Positions 25,209-33,583 are shown, numbered from the stretch's first letter. The stretch: DNA of 43,041 nucleotides from Treponema sp. UBA3813 (GCA_002368605.1 DFEB01000020.1:1-43041), one strand, 5' to 3'. Made by a program: numbers and translations. The notes: a model not told the origin generated them from the sequence alone.

Positions 25209-25238
25209 ATCTGCTTTTATCTGTGTGCATCCGCGTCG
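25209..25238. repeat. Three 10-bp units upstream of uvrB
   Basis: ATCTGCTTTT, ATCTGTGTGC, ATCCGCGTCG in 10-bp register, ending 8 bp before the uvrB -10 box, so the tract occupies the -35 region. Related to the ATCNGCGTNN units in murB. Confidence 0.6.
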
Positions 25239-25246
25239 AAATTCTG

Positions 25247-25252
25247 TATAAT
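25247..25252 (+). promoter_or_regulatory. -10 box of uvrB
   Basis: TATAAT, 6 nt before the ATG at 25259. No Shine-Dalgarno is present, so uvrB is predicted to be translated from a leaderless mRNA. Confidence 0.6.
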
Positions 25253-25258
25253 CTAATC

Positions 25259-27256
25259 ATGCGTAAATTTGAAGTCGTAAGCCCCTATCAGCCTTCAGGT
25301 GATCAGGGCGAGGCAATCGAAAAACTCTCTGCGGGATTCTTAAAAGGCGATCGTTTTCAGACTCTTAAAGGCGTCACCGGCTCTGGAAAAACCTTCACTA
25401 TGGCAAAAATCATCGAAAAGGTTCAGCGACCCACTCTGATTATCAGCCACAACAAGACCCTTTCAGCCCAGCTTTACCGGGAATTCAAGTCATTTTTTCC
25501 CCACAATGCGGTGGAATATTTTGTCTCTTATTACGACTACTACCAACCGGAAGCTTATGTTCCGGCCCGCGACCTTTACATCGAAAAAGACGCCGCCACA
25601 AATGACGAAATCGACAAGCTCCGTCTGGCGGCAACCTACTCGCTTATGGAGCGGCGGGATGTAATAGTCGTGGCCACGGTCAGCTGCATTTACGGTTTGG
25701 GTATGCCTGACCTTTACAAGGAAATGCGCGTTCACATCGAAAAAGGCGAAATCCTTGATTTGCGGAAATTCGAGCGGGATTTGGCTTCGATTCAGTATCA
25801 GCGGAACGACATGGTTTTGGACAGGGGAAATTTCCGCGTGAGGGGAGATGTTATCGAAGTCTATCCGCCTTACATGGAGACTGACACGGCCTACAGAATC
25901 GAGCTTGATTTTGACGAGATTTCCAGCATAAAGCGATTCAATGTCCTGAACCGGGCAACGGAAGAAGAGCTGGACGAGATGCAGTTTTACCCGGCAAAAC
26001 ACTTCGTAGTTCCCCACGATGCCCTTCTTGCCGCCACAGACAGAATCCAAAAGGAGCTTGAAGAGCGGGTGGAGACTTTGCTTTCTCAGGGCAAAATGCT
26101 TGAGGCCGAGCGGCTGAAAACCCGCACCACCTACGACATTGAGATGATGAAGGAAATGGGCTATTGCTCAGGAATCGAAAATTATTCCGCACCAATTTCT
26201 GGCCGGAAGACCGGGGAGCCGCCTGCGACCCTTTTGCACTACTTCCCAGATGATTTTCTCTGCCTCATTGACGAAGCCCATGTCACCGTTCCCCAGATTG
26301 GAGCCATGTACGAGGGAGACAGAAGCCGCAAGCAGAATCTCGTTGATTTCGGCTTCCGCCTGCCCTCTGCCCTGGACAACCGCCCCCTTAAAGGCGATGA
26401 ATTCTGGAAAAAGATGAACCAGGTGATTTATGTGACGGCCACGCCCCGAAAAGAAGAAATCGCCCAGTCAAGTCAGGTGGTGGAGCAGATTATCCGCCCG
26501 ACAGGTCTTTTAGACCCTCTCATCGAAGTGCGCCCCAGCGAAGGCCAGATGGAAGACATTTACAAGGAAGTAAAATCCAGAATCGAAAAGAAAGAGCGCA
26601 GCCTGATTCTTACTCTGACCAAAAAGATGGCGGAAGATTTGACGGACTATCTTCTGGGCTTAAATCTCAAAGTCAAATACATTCACTCAGAAATCGATAC
26701 TTTTGAGCGGGTTGAAATCCTCAAATCCTTGCGAACCGGCGAAATCGATGTTCTTATCGGAATCAACCTCTTGCGAGAGGGAATCGATTTGCCTGAAGTC
26801 AGCTTTATCGCAATCCTTGACGCGGACAAAATCGGCTTCCTGCGCTCAACCACCAGTTTGATTCAGATTGTGGGACGGGCCGCCCGAAACGAAAACGGAA
26901 TGGTCGTCATGTACGCCGACAACATTACGCCCGCAATCAAGGAAACCATTGATGAGACAAAACGCCGCCGCCAAATCCAGCAGAAATACAACGAGGAGCA
27001 CGGAATCACGCCCCACACGGTCTCAAAGGCAGTGCAGGACATTCTCGTTCGCCAGCAGCAAGACGCCGCCGAAAATGCCGAAGTGGAGCTGGGAGTCCTT
27101 AAAAAGAGCGCCAATCTCTTCGATCCAAAGCAGCGTAAAAAGCTCATCGACGCCCTAAAAAAAGAAATGTCCGATTACGCCGACAGACTGGAATATGAGG
27201 AAGCCGCCGCAATCCGCGACCAGATTCAGGAAATCGAGCGAACCTATGGAAAATAA
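25259..27256 (+). CDS. uvrB: Excinuclease ABC subunit B
   Basis: 665 residues, cytoplasmic; it verifies DNA damage after UvrA loading and positions UvrC. Walker A GVTGSGKT at 38-45, the beta-hairpin region with YYDYYQPEAYVP, DEAH at about 338-341, the helicase motifs (YVTATPRKEE, LIGINLLREGIDLPEVS, QIVGRAARN) and the C-terminal UVR motif (DRLEYEEAAAIRDQIQE) are all present. Full length for the family. The ATG at 25259 matches the usual MRKFEVVSPYQPSGDQ start; an upstream in-frame GTG at 25223 would precede the -10 box. It converges with the solute-binding protein gene with 10 bp between. Confidence 0.97.
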   Translation: MRKFEVVSPYQPSGDQGEAIEKLSAGFLKGDRFQTLKGVTGSGKTFTMAKIIEKVQRPTLIISHNKTLSAQLYREFKSFFPHNAVEYFVSYYDYYQPEAYVPARDLYIEKDAATNDEIDKLRLAATYSLMERRDVIVVATVSCIYGLGMPDLYKEMRVHIEKGEILDLRKFERDLASIQYQRNDMVLDRGNFRVRGDVIEVYPPYMETDTAYRIELDFDEISSIKRFNVLNRATEEELDEMQFYPAKHFVVPHDALLAATDRIQKELEERVETLLSQGKMLEAERLKTRTTYDIEMMKEMGYCSGIENYSAPISGRKTGEPPATLLHYFPDDFLCLIDEAHVTVPQIGAMYEGDRSRKQNLVDFGFRLPSALDNRPLKGDEFWKKMNQVIYVTATPRKEEIAQSSQVVEQIIRPTGLLDPLIEVRPSEGQMEDIYKEVKSRIEKKERSLILTLTKKMAEDLTDYLLGLNLKVKYIHSEIDTFERVEILKSLRTGEIDVLIGINLLREGIDLPEVSFIAILDADKIGFLRSTTSLIQIVGRAARNENGMVVMYADNITPAIKETIDETKRRRQIQQKYNEEHGITPHTVSKAVQDILVRQQQDAAENAEVELGVLKKSANLFDPKQRKKLIDALKKEMSDYADRLEYEEAAAIRDQIQEIERTYGK

Positions 27257-27266
27257 TGCCCGCAAG

Positions 27267-28205
27267 CTAGGGCGCAAAATAAAATTCCTCAGCTGGAAGT
27301 TCGCGTCCCAGAATAGTAAGATATTTTTCGATGTCGGATTTTGCAGAAGGAGCCGTGCGAAAAACTAAGGAGGCATTTGCTATAGAATCCCGCGCTACAG
27401 CCTGAGAAAGTCCGAGTTTATGTTTTTCAATAAGCATAGCGGCTTTTGCATGGTTATTGTTTGTCCATTGAAGACCACTTCTGTAAACTTCAAGAAATTG
27501 CCGGACTAAATCATGATTTTCATCGGCAAAAGCCACTCGTACAACAAGAATCATTGACGGAATTGTATTTCCATTCTCTTTTTCCATGTATACTTGTTGG
27601 ATATTTTCAGCGCGGATTAGTTTAGAAGAATTTTTTAGAGCAACCGTTGCAAAAGGTTCAGAAAGCAAGGCATATTCTGCCTCTCCAATAATCAGTTTGT
27701 TTGCAATGCTTGCAAGTGGAAGGGAAAAATCAAAATGAAAAGATTCGCCGGAACCATTTTCTTCACCTTCTTTTTTAGTAATCAGTGATTTTAACAGAGG
27801 TATTTTAGAGGAATCTTTTTCGGAAATAAAAATATTTTTTTCTTGAAGATTTTCAAGAGATACATATAGTTCATCATTTGTAAGAAGATAAAGGCCACCG
27901 TTTTGCACAAGGCCCGCCATTAAAAGGGCGCCCTTCCCCGCCGTAAAGACTTTTGCCGCATCTTCAGGCGTAAGAAAGCCCATATCGATCTCGCCTCTGA
28001 GAAGCTTGGGAAGCTCGGCCTGAGCAGAATCAAAAATCTGAAAAGAAATGTTCTGCACGGCCAATTTTTCTTTGTTTTCAATTAGATAAGCGCAGGGCGC
28101 ACAGGAAATTCCCTTAAGCACGCCCAGCCGAATAGAGGCCTTTTGAGCAAAAAGAGGAAGGAAAAGAGAAAAACATGAAAAAAGACAGATAATTTTTTTT
28201 AACAT
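27267..28205 (-). CDS. Periplasmic substrate-binding protein (NMT1/SsuA-like)
   Basis: 312 residues with a signal peptide (LFLPLFAQ cleavage). The body matches the NMT1/SsuA-type solute-binding fold: IRLGVLKGISCAPCAYLIE, LLRGEIDMGFLTPEDAAKV, ANKLIIGEAEYALLSEPFA and VVRVAFADENHDLVRQFLEVY. Such proteins feed ABC importers for aliphatic sulfonates, nitrate or thiamine precursors; no permease or ATPase is adjacent. The CAPC motif near the N-terminus is unusual for the family. The gene lies downstream of the hydrogenase, separated by a heptamer-repeat spacer, with no obvious promoter or strong RBS. Confidence 0.75.
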   Translation of the reverse strand: MLKKIICLFSCFSLFLPLFAQKASIRLGVLKGISCAPCAYLIENKEKLAVQNISFQIFDSAQAELPKLLRGEIDMGFLTPEDAAKVFTAGKGALLMAGLVQNGGLYLLTNDELYVSLENLQEKNIFISEKDSSKIPLLKSLITKKEGEENGSGESFHFDFSLPLASIANKLIIGEAEYALLSEPFATVALKNSSKLIRAENIQQVYMEKENGNTIPSMILVVRVAFADENHDLVRQFLEVYRSGLQWTNNNHAKAAMLIEKHKLGLSQAVARDSIANASLVFRTAPSAKSDIEKYLTILGRELPAEEFYFAP

Positions 28206-28215
28206 GAAAAATCTT

Positions 28216-28271
28216 TAATTCCTAACTCCTAATTGCTCATTGCTAATTGTTTATCTCTCATTTTTAATGAC
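28216..28271. repeat. Heptamer array between hydrogenase and solute-binding protein genes
   Basis: Eight units in 7-bp register on the plus strand: TAATTCC, TAACTCC, TAATTGC, TCATTGC, TAATTGT, then weaker TTATCTC, TCATTTT, TAATGAC. The last three cover the 3' end of the hydrogenase gene, so its final residues (KNER) and stop codon are written in repeat sequence. Confidence 0.7.
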
Positions 28272-29774
28272 TTCATCCATGTTGCATTTTGGCGGGATGC
28301 CGTCAACCAGTTCTTTTGAGCCGGCATTTGCGTACATGTTGAGAAGAGCCGCGCCGGTTTTTGGATTCATGATTACAGAAGGACCTGCGATACAGCCACC
28401 CTCACAAGCCATGACTTCGATGAGGTTTGGACAATCAGCGGGAGCGGGCATTGTACCGGCGTTGATTTTGCCGTAATTCTGTAAATTCTTGATACCAGCC
28501 TTGTCGAGACCGTTGATAACCACCGGTCGCAAAATAGAATCGTCCTTGAGGCGGATTTTTACGCTTTCTGCAACGCCGCCAGTCTTTGCGAAATTGCGGG
28601 CAGAGACTGTAGGATTGTATTTTCCCAGTTTTACTTCCATTTTGGTGATGTCGATTTCTTTTGCGGCAAAGAGAGCGCCGATTTCTTCAACTGAAAGGAC
28701 ATAGTCAACTAAGTCACTGTCGAAACCTTCCCGGCGTTTTGCAAGACAAGGGCCGACGAAAACAGTGATACAGTCAGGGTCTGCTTTTTTGGCAAGCTCG
28801 GCCGTGTAAATCATTGGAGATTTTGTCTCTGAGATACAATCTTTAAGCTCTGGCGCGTGAATGTGAACGGCGCGGACATAGGCAGGGCAGCAACTGGTGG
28901 TCATCATTTTATCCCCCCGCTCCATGCGCTCTACGAATTCCGCGGCTTCTTTGTCGGCAGTGATGTCGGCACCGATTGCAACTTCCCAGACCCGGCTAAA
29001 ACCTGCCGCAAGGAGAGCGCCTTCAAGCTGACCGACTTTTGCACCCTTGAACTGGGCACCGATTGCAGGAGCATACATTGCCACGACTTTTTTGCCGTTC
29101 ATGATGTGCTTGATAACATCAACGAGCTGGGACTTGTCCATGACAGCACCGAAAGGACATGAGCTCATACATTTTCCGCAGAAAATACATTTATCGTAGT
29201 CAATCTGCTCGTGGCCGGTCTCTTCGTTGCGGGTGATTGCACCAACCGGGCAAGCCTCTTCACAAGGAATCGGAATCTTTACGATTGCGTGGTAAGGACA
29301 GTTCTGGGCACAGAGACCACAGTTGATACACTTGTTTGGGTCGATGTGAGCGCGATGGTCGTAGATTTCGATGGCCTGCTTAGGACAGTTGACCTTACAA
29401 GGACGGGCAAGACAAGCCTGACAAGCGTTCGTAGGAAGATATTTTGACTTAACGCAGCCGTTACAAGCGTCATTAAGGAATGTGAGCATTGGCCATGTAG
29501 GCTTTTCGCGATTCAGTGCGTCTTTTGCATAGTCTGCAAGGCGTTTTTCGTCATCGATATCCTCTACAGAGAATCCCATGCGGGCAAGAACTCTGGTTCT
29601 TAAAATTTCACGGTCGTGGTAAATACAACAGCGGATTGAAGGACTTCCCGCCGGAACCATTTCTTTTGGAATGTAGTGAACGCCTTCTTCAAGTTTTCCC
29701 TCAAGCTGTAATTTAGCGATTCTGACCAAAATTTCCTGCTTCAAAAGTGAAGCATTGTTGTTGACATTAAGCAT
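28251..29774 (-). CDS. [FeFe] hydrogenase, group B-like
   Basis: 507 residues, cytoplasmic. N-terminal Cys-rich segment (NDACNGCVKSKY, NACQACLARPCKVNCP) and two 4Fe-4S ferredoxin motifs (CINCGLCAQNCP, CIFCGKCMSSCP) precede the H-cluster domain. The H-cluster cysteines are in TSCCPA (C295), GPCLAKR (C343) and EVMACEGGC (C457, C461). The N-terminal layout and the L1/L2 forms fit the monomeric group B hydrogenases of anaerobes; L3 has EGG where PGG is usual. It evolves or oxidises hydrogen with ferredoxin. AGAGG is 5 nt before the ATG and an extended -10 promoter lies upstream, divergent from the cyclo-ligase gene. Confidence 0.9.
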   Translation of the reverse strand: MLNVNNNASLLKQEILVRIAKLQLEGKLEEGVHYIPKEMVPAGSPSIRCCIYHDREILRTRVLARMGFSVEDIDDEKRLADYAKDALNREKPTWPMLTFLNDACNGCVKSKYLPTNACQACLARPCKVNCPKQAIEIYDHRAHIDPNKCINCGLCAQNCPYHAIVKIPIPCEEACPVGAITRNEETGHEQIDYDKCIFCGKCMSSCPFGAVMDKSQLVDVIKHIMNGKKVVAMYAPAIGAQFKGAKVGQLEGALLAAGFSRVWEVAIGADITADKEAAEFVERMERGDKMMTTSCCPAYVRAVHIHAPELKDCISETKSPMIYTAELAKKADPDCITVFVGPCLAKRREGFDSDLVDYVLSVEEIGALFAAKEIDITKMEVKLGKYNPTVSARNFAKTGGVAESVKIRLKDDSILRPVVINGLDKAGIKNLQNYGKINAGTMPAPADCPNLIEVMACEGGCIAGPSVIMNPKTGAALLNMYANAGSKELVDGIPPKCNMDEVIKNER

Positions 29775-29809
29775 GTGTACCTCTTTGCTTTTAATTTTTG
29801 ACTGTTTCC

Positions 29810-29838
29810 TTACAATTATATCATAAATCTGCTAGAAT
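29810..29838 (+). promoter_or_regulatory. Promoter of the 5-formyl-THF cyclo-ligase gene
   Basis: TTACAA (29810-29815) and TAGAAT (29833-29838) spaced by 17 bp; the ATG follows 6 nt later without an RBS. It overlaps the divergent hydrogenase promoter. Confidence 0.5.
29815..29823 (-). promoter_or_regulatory. Extended -10 promoter of the hydrogenase gene
   Basis: TGATATAAT on the minus strand, about 41 nt before the hydrogenase ATG. It shares bases with the divergent promoter, so the two genes may compete for RNA polymerase. Confidence 0.6.
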
Positions 29839-29844
29839 TGCATT

Positions 29845-30537
29845 ATGAATGGCGGAAACACAAGGGATTTTAAGAAAATTTTACGGAAAGAAATGAAGCA
29901 AACCCTCACGCTCTTTCACGAAAATCTTTCAGAAAGAGAAAAAGATTCTCTGGCCGAAAATCTTACAGAAAAAATCACAGTCCTTGACGAATACAAGAAT
30001 TCTCCGCTGATTCTGGCCTATATTCCCGACAAACTTGAAGCCGATTGCAGACCAGTCATTTCAGACGCGCTGAAAAAAGGGAAAAAAGTCGCCGTTCCCA
30101 AAGTGGATTTTGAGGCCCTGAAAGACGGCAGGAGCGAGATGGACTTTTATTTTTTAGAAGAAGGAAAATCTCTGGAAGACCAGCTGGAAGCCGGAGCCTA
30201 TGGAATCTTGGAGCCAAAAACTGATTTGAAAAAACTTGATTGGGGTCTTGCGGGGCAAGAAACAGGTGAAGGCTGTCCCGCAGAGGGGGTAGCGGAAAAC
30301 CGCGAAGCGGGTTGGAGTGAGGGGGAGACTTCCCCCTTTATGCTTGTTCCCGGCGTGGCATTTACGAAAGACGGAAAGCGACTGGGGCACGGAAAAGGAT
30401 TTTACGACATTTACATAGAAAAATTACAGAAGGCCGGCCTAAAGCCCTATTTGTGCGGAGTCGCCCTTCCCTGCCAGATTGTCACAGACCTTGCCACCGA
30501 CAAGCACGACATCCTCATGGACAGGGTAATCTTTTAA
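29845..30537 (+). CDS. 5-formyltetrahydrofolate cyclo-ligase with an in-frame palindromic insertion
   Basis: 230 residues, cytoplasmic. It converts 5-formyl-THF to 5,10-methenyl-THF with ATP. Visible: N-terminal KILRKEMKQTL, LAYIPDKLEADCRPVI, AYGILEPK, LVPGVAFTKDGKRLGHGKGFYD (ATP-binding glycine loop) and KHDILMDRVI at the end. Between EPK and LVPGVAF there are about 31 extra residues (134-164) encoded by a repeat element that also occurs in gltB and purF. Without it the protein has about 199 residues, normal for the family. A TAGAAT box ends 6 nt before the ATG. Motifs on both sides are intact, so the enzyme is probably active. Confidence 0.9.
   Translation: MNGGNTRDFKKILRKEMKQTLTLFHENLSEREKDSLAENLTEKITVLDEYKNSPLILAYIPDKLEADCRPVISDALKKGKKVAVPKVDFEALKDGRSEMDFYFLEEGKSLEDQLEAGAYGILEPKTDLKKLDWGLAGQETGEGCPAEGVAENREAGWSEGETSPFMLVPGVAFTKDGKRLGHGKGFYDIYIEKLQKAGLKPYLCGVALPCQIVTDLATDKHDILMDRVIF
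30246..30336 (+). repeat. Palindromic coding element, copy A (in the cyclo-ligase gene)
   Basis: About 91 bp. It has TCTTGC-GGG-GCAAGA (30246-30260), then TTGCGGG pairing with CCCGCAG, the shared core GGGGTAGCGGAAAACCGCG, and a terminal hairpin GGGGGA-GACT-TCCCCC (30321-30336). The core and terminal hairpin match copy B almost base for base. Translated in the same frame as copies B and C. Confidence 0.9.
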
Positions 30538-30557
30538 CCGCTGCATACGCATTGCGA

Positions 30558-33362
30558 TTATTTTTTAGAATCTTTGCTGTAAAGGCGCAGGGGCGGAAGG
30601 GAATCAAAGTAGCTTTCGGCAATCAGGTAGTAATCCTCGATTTTGGCCTTTGAAATCGCCTGATACTGCTCAAGGTAGAGACGGGGATTTTTCTGCACTT
30701 CCCCGCTCTGCATCAACCGGGCCGTTCCCTCCTGACTTCCAGCCTTGGAAATCACTGCCATGAGCCAGTTATTCTCAAGGGAAGCGAGCAAATCACTTTT
30801 TTCAAGGTCGATTACGCAGTCAGTCTGAATGTCAATCTGAGCAGAAATATCTTTTTTAATAGAAGAAATGCATTCCGAATAGACAGAATCAACTTCTGCC
30901 GTATGCTCAACGCTGGTCACAAGGATTCGGGCAAAAGGCAGGTCATTTTCGGGAAGAAGGGCTTTCACTTTCGTTTCGGGATATTTTGAGGAAAGTCTGG
31001 CTTCCATTCGCTGGGCAAGCTCGATTAAAATCGCGTCAAAAAGAGCACAATCCGTGGAAGAAAGGTCGGGCGAAGGAAGACAATACAAAACCGGGTCAAG
31101 GAATTTTGTGGTGGGAATGAGAACGGCTGGCATGGGCCCGGCTTCTTCCTTTGAAATGTCAGTCAGAAAAAGATGACGGAGGGAAATTCTTTTTTCTTTT
31201 GCGGAAAGCTTTTCAAAGTCAGGCTTTTTGACCCGCAAATCAGTGGAACGAGTCTGGGCAATGCTTGATAAAAGTCCGAAAGTTGAATTTAAGGATTTGA
31301 GCAATTTTTCGTCACTTTTCAATCCGCCTGAGAGAATCAGGGAAAAACGGCTTGAATCCAATAAAATTGGATAGGCTTCCTGAATCTTGGTAAAATCAAG
31401 ATTTTTCGCGGGCTTGTCCTCGGTGTCGCGGTAAAGCTTGGGATAATCCGAATCCCCGTACAAAAGTCGCACCGCCTCGCACAGAAGCTGGAATTCCGTG
31501 CTTCCGGTTTTGAGCCGCCATTGAGTGCGCTCGTCATAAGTCACGCCGTCTGCGGTCGCAGGATTGATGTCGCAATAAACCAGAGCCGTGTAAGAGGCCT
31601 GAATCGCAAAATCCATTTCTCCCGAAAGACAAGTGACCGTAATAATCGAGTGGGTCGAAAGATTTTGCGCGCCGACTTCGTAAAATCCAGAAATCGCACC
31701 GTTTGAGGCAAACAAATCCAGCTGACGGTTAATGTTGACCGCAATGGAATCGGCCAGCACAGAAGCCAGTCCCGGAACTTTGTCCGTAAAAAGAAGCTCG
31801 CCGCCTGCAATCGTAAGGGAAAGAACCGCCGTTTTTGAATTTTCGCTCCGTTTGACCGTGACAGGAATATCGTTTTGAAGGGTAAAATTTGAAAATTCAG
31901 AAAGATTTTTTTCGATGAAGCGGTCTGCCGAGGAAGCGATTTCTTCCAGAAGATTTTTATTTGATTCTGGATTTTCTTCGTTCTGGGCAAAAAGTTTTTT
32001 GTAGAAAGTCTGATTGTACCAGGCACTTTCTTTTTGGGGAATTTCGACAAAACCGGCTTTCTTAAAATCTGCGGCATATTTTTGGTAAACTGCGGAATTC
32101 AAAAAGACGAAAACAAAAGGCTCTTCCGCCATGATTTTTTCCTGCAAATCAGAAATTTCGATTTGTGAGAGACGGTCATTTTTTTGGAAAAAGTCTTGGA
32201 CGGCATCAGAAGAATTATTTGACAGGGAAAGCTGGCGGGAAAAGGCTTCCATGGTTGCGTCGGAACTTTCTGAAAGCCGGGTAAAGGCCGTTCGGGATTT
32301 TTTGAGGGAATTTTCCAGCTCTTTTTTGGAGAAAACATCCTCGTCCCGGCTCATGGTCAGGAATAAATCCACCTGCACCACCGGAGAGACCTTTGCCTTG
32401 CCGATTAAAGACTGAATTATAAGCCGTGAAGATGATTTTTCCTGGGCGGAAGAGACATCAATGTATTCGTCACCTAAGATTTTTAAATTCCGCTGTTTTA
32501 AGAGCAATTTTTTTAATGCGGAAGAATCTTGATTCCAGCTTGCAGAAAGGGCGTCCGCCTCGTCCCGGTCAAGGGATGTGTACTGAAGGGCGATTTGTGT
32601 CATTTCGTCGGAAAAATCTTTGTGGGAAAGAATGAATTTCCGGGATTTTGGATTTTTGCCGGAAGAAAGGGCTTTTCGGACTTTTTCTGAATCCCAGTCC
32701 TGCCTGCCAGAAAGATTGACTGTCTGAAACTGGGAAAAATATTTTTTTACCAGGGAAAGACAAGCCCCCTCAGTGATGTTTCCGTTGATGAAAAGAATCG
32801 CATTTGAGGGAGAATAATAAGATTCCCGGATTGAATTGAGGGATGTTCTCAGCTCTTCGATTTTGTGTTTTGAAAAGACGGCTGGATTTACGCCGCTTTC
32901 CCGCGACCAGGGAGATTCAGCAAAGACTTTTGAATCAATGGCAGAGTTGATAAAGCCTGCCGGACTCTGGGAATATTCTTTGAACTCGGAATCCATGATT
33001 TTAAAAAGCGAGGAAAGCTCTGAGTCCGAAACAGAGAGAGGCTTTAGCTTCTGGGAAAGAGAAATCAAGGCCTTTTCACAGGCGGCGGGAGCGACTTTTG
33101 AGACGAAACGAACGCTGTCATTGGAAATCTCGCCGCCAGCAAGACGAGCGTACATGGTAAAAAGCCCGCCGTTCAAAGGACTCTGATTTGTGAAGCCAGC
33201 TTCAAGGCAAAGCTCCAGCCGTACCGTGGGGGAAGAAGAATCTTCAAGGAAGTAGATTTGAAGGCCGTTTTCGAGAGTGAAATGCTTAATGTCCGAAGAA
33301 GTGAAGGCGAAAAGGGAAAAAGATAAAAAAAAAGCTAGAAAAAAAACGAAAATTCTCTTCAT
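30558..33362 (-). CDS. M16-like peptidase homologue without the zinc motif
   Basis: 934 residues with a signal peptide (MKRIFVFFLAFFLSFSLFAF). The N-terminus has the M16 pattern HFTLENGLQIYFLEDSSSPT..LCLEAG, but where active members have HxxEH this protein reads GGLFTMYARL, so it should not bind zinc. The second half repeats the fold (LSLTIAGGELLFTDKVPG). Probably a periplasmic non-catalytic partner, as inactive M16 subunits often are. Start is ATG 33362 (or 33368); both stand directly behind the T tract of the tRNA-Asn terminator, with no RBS and no room for a separate promoter between. Expression may therefore rely on readthrough or on a promoter inside the tRNA region. Confidence 0.75.
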   Translation of the reverse strand: MKRIFVFFLAFFLSFSLFAFTSSDIKHFTLENGLQIYFLEDSSSPTVRLELCLEAGFTNQSPLNGGLFTMYARLAGGEISNDSVRFVSKVAPAACEKALISLSQKLKPLSVSDSELSSLFKIMDSEFKEYSQSPAGFINSAIDSKVFAESPWSRESGVNPAVFSKHKIEELRTSLNSIRESYYSPSNAILFINGNITEGACLSLVKKYFSQFQTVNLSGRQDWDSEKVRKALSSGKNPKSRKFILSHKDFSDEMTQIALQYTSLDRDEADALSASWNQDSSALKKLLLKQRNLKILGDEYIDVSSAQEKSSSRLIIQSLIGKAKVSPVVQVDLFLTMSRDEDVFSKKELENSLKKSRTAFTRLSESSDATMEAFSRQLSLSNNSSDAVQDFFQKNDRLSQIEISDLQEKIMAEEPFVFVFLNSAVYQKYAADFKKAGFVEIPQKESAWYNQTFYKKLFAQNEENPESNKNLLEEIASSADRFIEKNLSEFSNFTLQNDIPVTVKRSENSKTAVLSLTIAGGELLFTDKVPGLASVLADSIAVNINRQLDLFASNGAISGFYEVGAQNLSTHSIITVTCLSGEMDFAIQASYTALVYCDINPATADGVTYDERTQWRLKTGSTEFQLLCEAVRLLYGDSDYPKLYRDTEDKPAKNLDFTKIQEAYPILLDSSRFSLILSGGLKSDEKLLKSLNSTFGLLSSIAQTRSTDLRVKKPDFEKLSAKEKRISLRHLFLTDISKEEAGPMPAVLIPTTKFLDPVLYCLPSPDLSSTDCALFDAILIELAQRMEARLSSKYPETKVKALLPENDLPFARILVTSVEHTAEVDSVYSECISSIKKDISAQIDIQTDCVIDLEKSDLLASLENNWLMAVISKAGSQEGTARLMQSGEVQKNPRLYLEQYQAISKAKIEDYYLIAESYFDSLPPLRLYSKDSKK

Positions 33363-33368
33363 AGACAT

Positions 33369-33398
33369 AAAAAAAGCCCGACCTAAAGCCGAGCTTTT
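33369..33398 (-). terminator. Terminator of tRNA-Asn
   Basis: On the minus strand an 11-bp stem (AAAAGCTCGGC with GTCGGGCTTTT, two G-U pairs) and a T tract. It ends immediately before the start codon of the M16-like gene. Confidence 0.8.
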
Positions 33399-33471
33399 CG
33401 ACCCCTGCTGGGCTTGAACCAGCGACACACGGATTAACAGTCCGTTGCTCTACCGACTGAGCTAAGGGATC
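33399..33471 (-). tRNA. tRNA-Asn (GTT)
   Basis: 73 nt. Acceptor stem GATCCCT/AGGGGTC, D arm TTAGCTCAGTCGGTAGAGC, anticodon GTT in GGACTGTTAATCCG, T arm GCTGG-TTCAAGC-CCAGC, discriminator G. CCA is not encoded. Confidence 0.97.
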
Positions 33472-33495
33472 ACTTTGTTCTTACGAACGAATGTT

Positions 33496-33524
33496 ATGTT
33501 ATATTAAACAAAAAAAAGTGTCAA
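33496..33524 (-). promoter_or_regulatory. Promoter of tRNA-Asn
   Basis: TTGACA (33519-33524) and TAACAT (33496-33501), 17 bp apart, on the minus strand, with 24 nt to the tRNA 5' end. Confidence 0.75.
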
Positions 33525-33583
33525 TAGAAATTGCAAAGAAAAATAAAAATTTTGAAAAAATTGTCTTTGAAGTCCAATAGAAT

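Noticed and set aside
25223-25258. Upstream GTG start of uvrB
   Set aside because: It lies before the -10 box; the family N-terminus begins at ATG 25259.
33363-33428. Longer N-terminus of the M16-like protein
   Set aside because: It would run through the tRNA-Asn terminator and the tRNA itself; a clean signal peptide begins at 33362.
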